Assembly: GCF_035593345.1 (NCBI RefSeq)
Contig: NZ_CP141606.1
Coordinates: 248,001-312,000, forward strand
Reading direction: 5' to 3'
From: Lelliottia sp. JS-SCA-14
GTDB taxonomy: Bacteria > Pseudomonadota > Gammaproteobacteria > Enterobacterales > Enterobacteriaceae
Length of the DNA: 64,000 nt
Under the pieces are notes generated by a model. The model saw only the letters and a program-made list of their open reading frames with translations, did no database searches and was not told the origin of the DNA. Shown here in pieces: positions 60,680 to 64,000 of this stretch (positions within the stretch are counted from its first letter, which is position 1; the number at the start of each line of letters is the position of its first letter). A program made the translations under genes and the position numbers.

Positions 60680-62029
60680 TTATTCAAACAAATTATGGTG
60701 AAGTTTCTGCACGACCTGCTCGGCTTCGTGGCCCGGGACCAGGAAGCAGAGGTTGTAGCTGGAGGCGCCGTAGCAAATCATGCGGATGTTGAACGGATCC
60801 AGCACGCCAAAGACCTCTTTGCCCACGCCGCAGGCGCGTGACAGCTGGTTGCCGATAATCGCCACCAGGGCCAGGTTCTCTTCGACTTCAACGCGGCACA
60901 GGGCAGACAGCTCCATCAGCAGGGATTGCGTCAGCAGGGTATCGCCCGTCGACGTCGAGCCGGTGGTGTCCAGCGTCAGCGCAATGCTCACTTCAGAGGT
61001 GGTAATCAGATCCACCGAGATATTGTGGCGCGCCAGAATCCCGAACACTTCCGCGAGGAAACCGCGGGAGTGCAGCATGTTCAGGCTGTGCAGGGTGACC
61101 AGGGTTTGCTTACGACGCAGGGCCAGAGCGCGGAACAGCGGTGGATTTTCGGTGCTTTTACACACCAGCGTCCCGCCTGCTTTTGGATCTTTGCTCGAGC
61201 CGACAAAGACAGGAATATCGCTGCGCACGGCAGGCAGCAGAGTCGCCGGATGCAGCACTTTCGCGCCGAAGGTCGCCATTTCGGCAGCCTCTTCAAAGGC
61301 AATCACATCAATACGTTTTGCGGCAGGTACTACGCGCGGATCGGTGGTGTAGATGCCAGGGACGTCGGTCCAGATATCCACACGGGTGGCGTACAGCGCC
61401 TCGCCCAGCAGGGCAGCGGTGTAGTCACTGCCGCCGCGGCCCAGAGTGGTGGTACGGCCTTTGGCTTCGCTACCGATAAAGCCCTGGGTGATGACAATCC
61501 CTTCGGCCAGGCGCGGGGCCAGCTGTTGTTTCGACAACTCGGAAAGGGTCGCCACGTCCGGTTCGGCGCGGCCAAAGCGGTCGCTGGTGCGCATGATTTT
61601 ACGCACGTCAAACCACTGCGCCAGCACGTCGCGCTCACGCAGGATCTCAACGAACAGCAGGGTGGACATCAGCTCGCCGTGGCTCACCAGTTCGTCGGTC
61701 AGCGCGGTAGACGTCGCCAGAGAGGCCGCTTCCGCCAGGGTGGTGATATTTTCCAGCAGACGTTCAACTTCCTCGCGAATCACCTGAGGGTTCTTCATGC
61801 GCTCGAGGATATCGAACTGAATTTTGCGCAGCGCGTCGAGCTTCACAAAGCGCTCGGTCGCTTCCAGTCCTTCTGACAGGGCCACCAGCAGATTGGTCAC
61901 GCCAGCCGAGGCAGAAAGCACCACCAGGCGGGTCGTCGGATCGGCCAGCACCACGTCGGCGCTGCGGTTCATGGCGTCGTAATCGGCCACACTGGTACCG
62001 CCAAATTTGGCGACAACAAAACTCGTCAT
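60680..62029 (-). CDS. lysC: Lysine-sensitive aspartokinase III
   Basis: LysC phosphorylates aspartate, the first step towards lysine, threonine and methionine, and is inhibited by lysine through its ACT domains. The 449 residues equal E. coli LysC. The kinase motif VAKFGGTSVADYDAM is at the N-terminus, GRGGSDYTAALLGEAL near residue 200, and the regulatory ACT region starts after residue 300 (NISVDLITTSEVSIALTLD). Start ATG 62029 has a GAGG box. Its leader lacks a visible lysine riboswitch. Confidence 0.98.
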   Translation of the reverse strand: MTSFVVAKFGGTSVADYDAMNRSADVVLADPTTRLVVLSASAGVTNLLVALSEGLEATERFVKLDALRKIQFDILERMKNPQVIREEVERLLENITTLAEAASLATSTALTDELVSHGELMSTLLFVEILRERDVLAQWFDVRKIMRTSDRFGRAEPDVATLSELSKQQLAPRLAEGIVITQGFIGSEAKGRTTTLGRGGSDYTAALLGEALYATRVDIWTDVPGIYTTDPRVVPAAKRIDVIAFEEAAEMATFGAKVLHPATLLPAVRSDIPVFVGSSKDPKAGGTLVCKSTENPPLFRALALRRKQTLVTLHSLNMLHSRGFLAEVFGILARHNISVDLITTSEVSIALTLDTTGSTSTGDTLLTQSLLMELSALCRVEVEENLALVAIIGNQLSRACGVGKEVFGVLDPFNIRMICYGASSYNLCFLVPGHEAEQVVQKLHHNLFE

Positions 62030-62401
62030 AACATCCTCGTGTCAGGGAAAGAATAAAGCGACCTTGGCACAAGAACGAAACGATGACAGGTGCAGGCGCA
62101 AATACCGCCCTATAAATAAAATGCGGGGGGAGTCCTGTCAACGCTGGGATTATGCGGATTTTTCATGGGGGGGTACCCCTCAGTAACAGGACTAATAACA
62201 AGCCATTATTTTATCCCTCGTTTTACGGCGATCTGAAGGACATTCCACCGCGATAGGGCTGGCTGTAGCGACTATACTTTTGGGACTTTTCACGCCCGTT
62301 TGATGCAGACCAGGGCAATGGCATAAAAACCATCACAATTTCTGCGCGCAGGCGCTACAATCGACCGCAGTCACAATTCTCAAATCACAAGAGTATTGCT
62401 A
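62030..62401. promoter_or_regulatory. lysC-pgi divergent regulatory region
   Basis: No gene is present in 372 nt. On the reverse strand TTGACA (62136-62141) is a good -35 for lysC with a weak AT-rich -10, and the last 40 nt before lysC (TTGTGCCAAGG...CCTGACACGAGG) resemble the end of the E. coli lysC leader. AGTCCTGT (62131) pairs with ACAGGACT (62186), enclosing the palindrome GGGGTACCCC (62170-62179). For pgi, TTGATG (62300)/CATAAA (62322) is a candidate promoter and TACAAT (62356) another possible -10. Confidence 0.5.
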
Positions 62402-64000
62402 ATGAAAAACATCAATCCAACGCAGACTTCTGCCTGGCAGGCACTACAAAAACACTTCGACGAAATGAAAGACGTCACCATCGCGGACCTGTTCGCGAAA
62501 GACGGCGACCGTTTCAGCAAATTCTCCGCCACCTTCGACGATCAGATGCTGGTGGACTTCTCCAAAAACCGCATCACCGAAGAGACGCTGGCAAAACTGC
62601 AGGATCTGGCGAAAGAGACCGATCTGGCAGGGGCCATCAAGTCCATGTTCTCCGGCGAGAAGATCAACCGCACCGAAGACCGCGCTGTCCTGCATGTCGC
62701 GCTGCGTAACCGTAGCAATACTCCGATTATCGTCGACGGCAAAGATGTGATGCCGGAAGTGAACGCGGTGCTCGAGAAGATGAAAACCTTCTCCGAAGCC
62801 ATTATCTCCGGCAGCTGGAAAGGCTACACCGGTAAAGCGATCACCGACGTCGTGAACATCGGTATCGGCGGCTCTGACCTCGGCCCGTTCATGGTGACCG
62901 AAGCGCTGCGTCCGTACAAAAATCATCTGAACATGCACTTCGTTTCCAACGTCGATGGCACCCACATCGCCGAAGTGCTGAAAAAAGTGAACCCGGAAAC
63001 CACCCTGTTCCTGGTCGCCTCTAAAACCTTCACCACGCAAGAGACCATGACCAACGCCCACAGCGCGCGCGACTGGTTCCTGGCAACGGCGGGCGATAAC
63101 CAACACGTCGCCAAACACTTCGCGGCGCTCTCCACCAACGGTAAAGCCGTGGGCGAGTTCGGCATCGACACCGCAAACATGTTCGAGTTCTGGGACTGGG
63201 TCGGCGGTCGTTACTCCCTGTGGTCAGCGATTGGTCTGTCGATCATCCTGTCCGTAGGTTACGACAACTTCGTTGAGCTGCTCTCCGGCGCGCACGCGAT
63301 GGACAAGCACTTCTCCACCACTCCGGCTGAAAAAAACCTGCCGGTGCTGCTGGCGCTGATCGGTATCTGGTACAACAACTTCTTCGGCGCAGAAACCGAA
63401 GCGATCCTGCCGTACGACCAGTACATGCACCGCTTCGCGGCGTACTTCCAGCAGGGCAACATGGAATCCAACGGCAAATACGTTGACCGTAACGGCAACG
63501 CCGTGGATTACCAGACCGGCCCAATCATCTGGGGCGAGCCGGGCACTAACGGTCAGCACGCGTTCTATCAGCTGATTCACCAGGGCACCAAAATGGTCCC
63601 ATGTGATTTCATCGCGCCGGCGCAGACTCACAACGCGCTGTCCGACCATCACCAGAAACTGCTGTCTAACTTCTTCGCGCAGACCGAAGCCCTGGCGTTT
63701 GGTAAAGCCCGCGACGTGGTTGAGCAGGAATATCGTGACCAGGGTAAAGATCCGGCCACGCTGGACCACGTAGTGCCGTTCAAAGTCTTCGAAGGCAACC
63801 GCCCAACCAACTCCATCCTGCTGCGCGAAATCACGCCGTTCAGCCTGGGTGCGTTGATTGCCCTGTACGAGCACAAAATCTTCACTCAGGGCGCGATCCT
63901 GAATATCTTCACCTTCGATCAGTGGGGCGTGGAGCTGGGCAAACAGCTGGCGAACCGCATTCTGCCAGAGCTGGGTGATGACAAAGATATTAACAGCCAT
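62402..64000 (+). CDS. pgi: Glucose-6-phosphate isomerase Pgi, 3' end outside the window
   Basis: Pgi interconverts glucose 6-phosphate and fructose 6-phosphate in glycolysis. The reading frame is open from ATG 62402 ([20 protein letters not shown]) to the window end, 533 codons without a stop. E. coli Pgi has 549 residues, so about 16 are missing. Substrate-binding motifs [18 protein letters not shown] and [13 protein letters not shown] are intact, and the signature [11 protein letters not shown] is present. It is divergent from lysC as in E. coli. Confidence 0.98.
   Translation, partial: MKNINPTQTSAWQALQKHFDEMKDVTIADLFAKDGDRFSKFSATFDDQMLVDFSKNRITEETLAKLQDLAKETDLAGAIKSMFSGEKINRTEDRAVLHVALRNRSNTPIIVDGKDVMPEVNAVLEKMKTFSEAIISGSWKGYTGKAITDVVNIGIGGSDLGPFMVTEALRPYKNHLNMHFVSNVDGTHIAEVLKKVNPETTLFLVASKTFTTQETMTNAHSARDWFLATAGDNQHVAKHFAALSTNGKAVGEFGIDTANMFEFWDWVGGRYSLWSAIGLSIILSVGYDNFVELLSGAHAMDKHFSTTPAEKNLPVLLALIGIWYNNFFGAETEAILPYDQYMHRFAAYFQQGNMESNGKYVDRNGNAVDYQTGPIIWGEPGTNGQHAFYQLIHQGTKMVPCDFIAPAQTHNALSDHHQKLLSNFFAQTEALAFGKARDVVEQEYRDQGKDPATLDHVVPFKVFEGNRPTNSILLREITPFSLGALIALYEHKIFTQGAILNIFTFDQWGVELGKQLANRILPELGDDKDINSH

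Overview
The window is chromosomal DNA from a member of the Enterobacteriaceae. Almost every gene aligns by eye end to end with its E. coli/Salmonella orthologue, and the order from coaA to pgi follows the 90-91 min region of E. coli. The complete 16S gene and the gene content (no zraPSR, yjaAB, arpA or pepE; panS beside lysC) suggest Enterobacter or a close relative such as Lelliottia or Leclercia. The sequence alone does not settle the species. All comparisons with E. coli are from memory.

Layout. Positions 1-7500: 3' part of eptB, a tRNA-Pro(TGG) with a repeat of its own 3' end, and the dppABCDF dipeptide transporter. 7541-14243: coaA (reverse), the thrU-tyrU-glyT-thrT-tufB tRNA/EF-Tu operon, secE-nusG, and the ribosomal protein genes rplKA and rplJL with their promoters and autoregulatory leaders. 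14564-22893: rpoB and rpoC. 23008-25356 (reverse): an accessory block holding a chitobiose-type PTS IIB/IIA pair without a IIC and a membrane diguanylate cyclase. 25625-31180 (reverse): thiCEFSGH behind a TPP riboswitch, then rsd. 31834-36192: nudC, hemE, nfi, yjaG, hupA, yjaH. 36282-39178 (reverse): purHD behind a PurR box. 39420-44820: a complete rrn operon of the rrnE type (P1, P2, boxB/boxA, 16S, tRNA-Glu, 23S, 5S, terminator). 44916-55716: MetJ-regulated metA, the aceBAK glyoxylate operon with IclR sites, iclR (reverse) and metH. 55916-59302: yjbB, a HigBA-like toxin-antitoxin pair, rluF. 59304-62029 (reverse): yjbD, panS, lysC. 62402 to the end: pgi, cut by the window edge.

The genes are mostly growth-related: transcription and translation machinery, thiamine, purine, haem and methionine synthesis, acetate use and peptide uptake. 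Several control systems can be read directly: the GcvB target at dppA, the L1 and L10 leaders, the rplL-rpoB attenuator, the TPP riboswitch, the PurR, MetJ and IclR operators, and rrn P1/P2 with antitermination boxes.

The window is largely ordinary core genome. The points that deserve a second look are: (1) the dppF-coaA junction, which looks like one breakpoint of an inversion around oriC; (2) a TGG proline tRNA where E. coli has the CGG one, followed by an 18-bp duplicate of its 3' end; (3) the PTS IIB/IIA pair without permease next to a diguanylate cyclase that lacks an I-site; (4) a toxin-antitoxin module at the pepE position with a perfect 18-bp palindrome in its promoter; (5) a lysC leader with no recognisable lysine riboswitch. 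I saw no CRISPR array, prophage or insertion sequence, and no convincing wholly new system.
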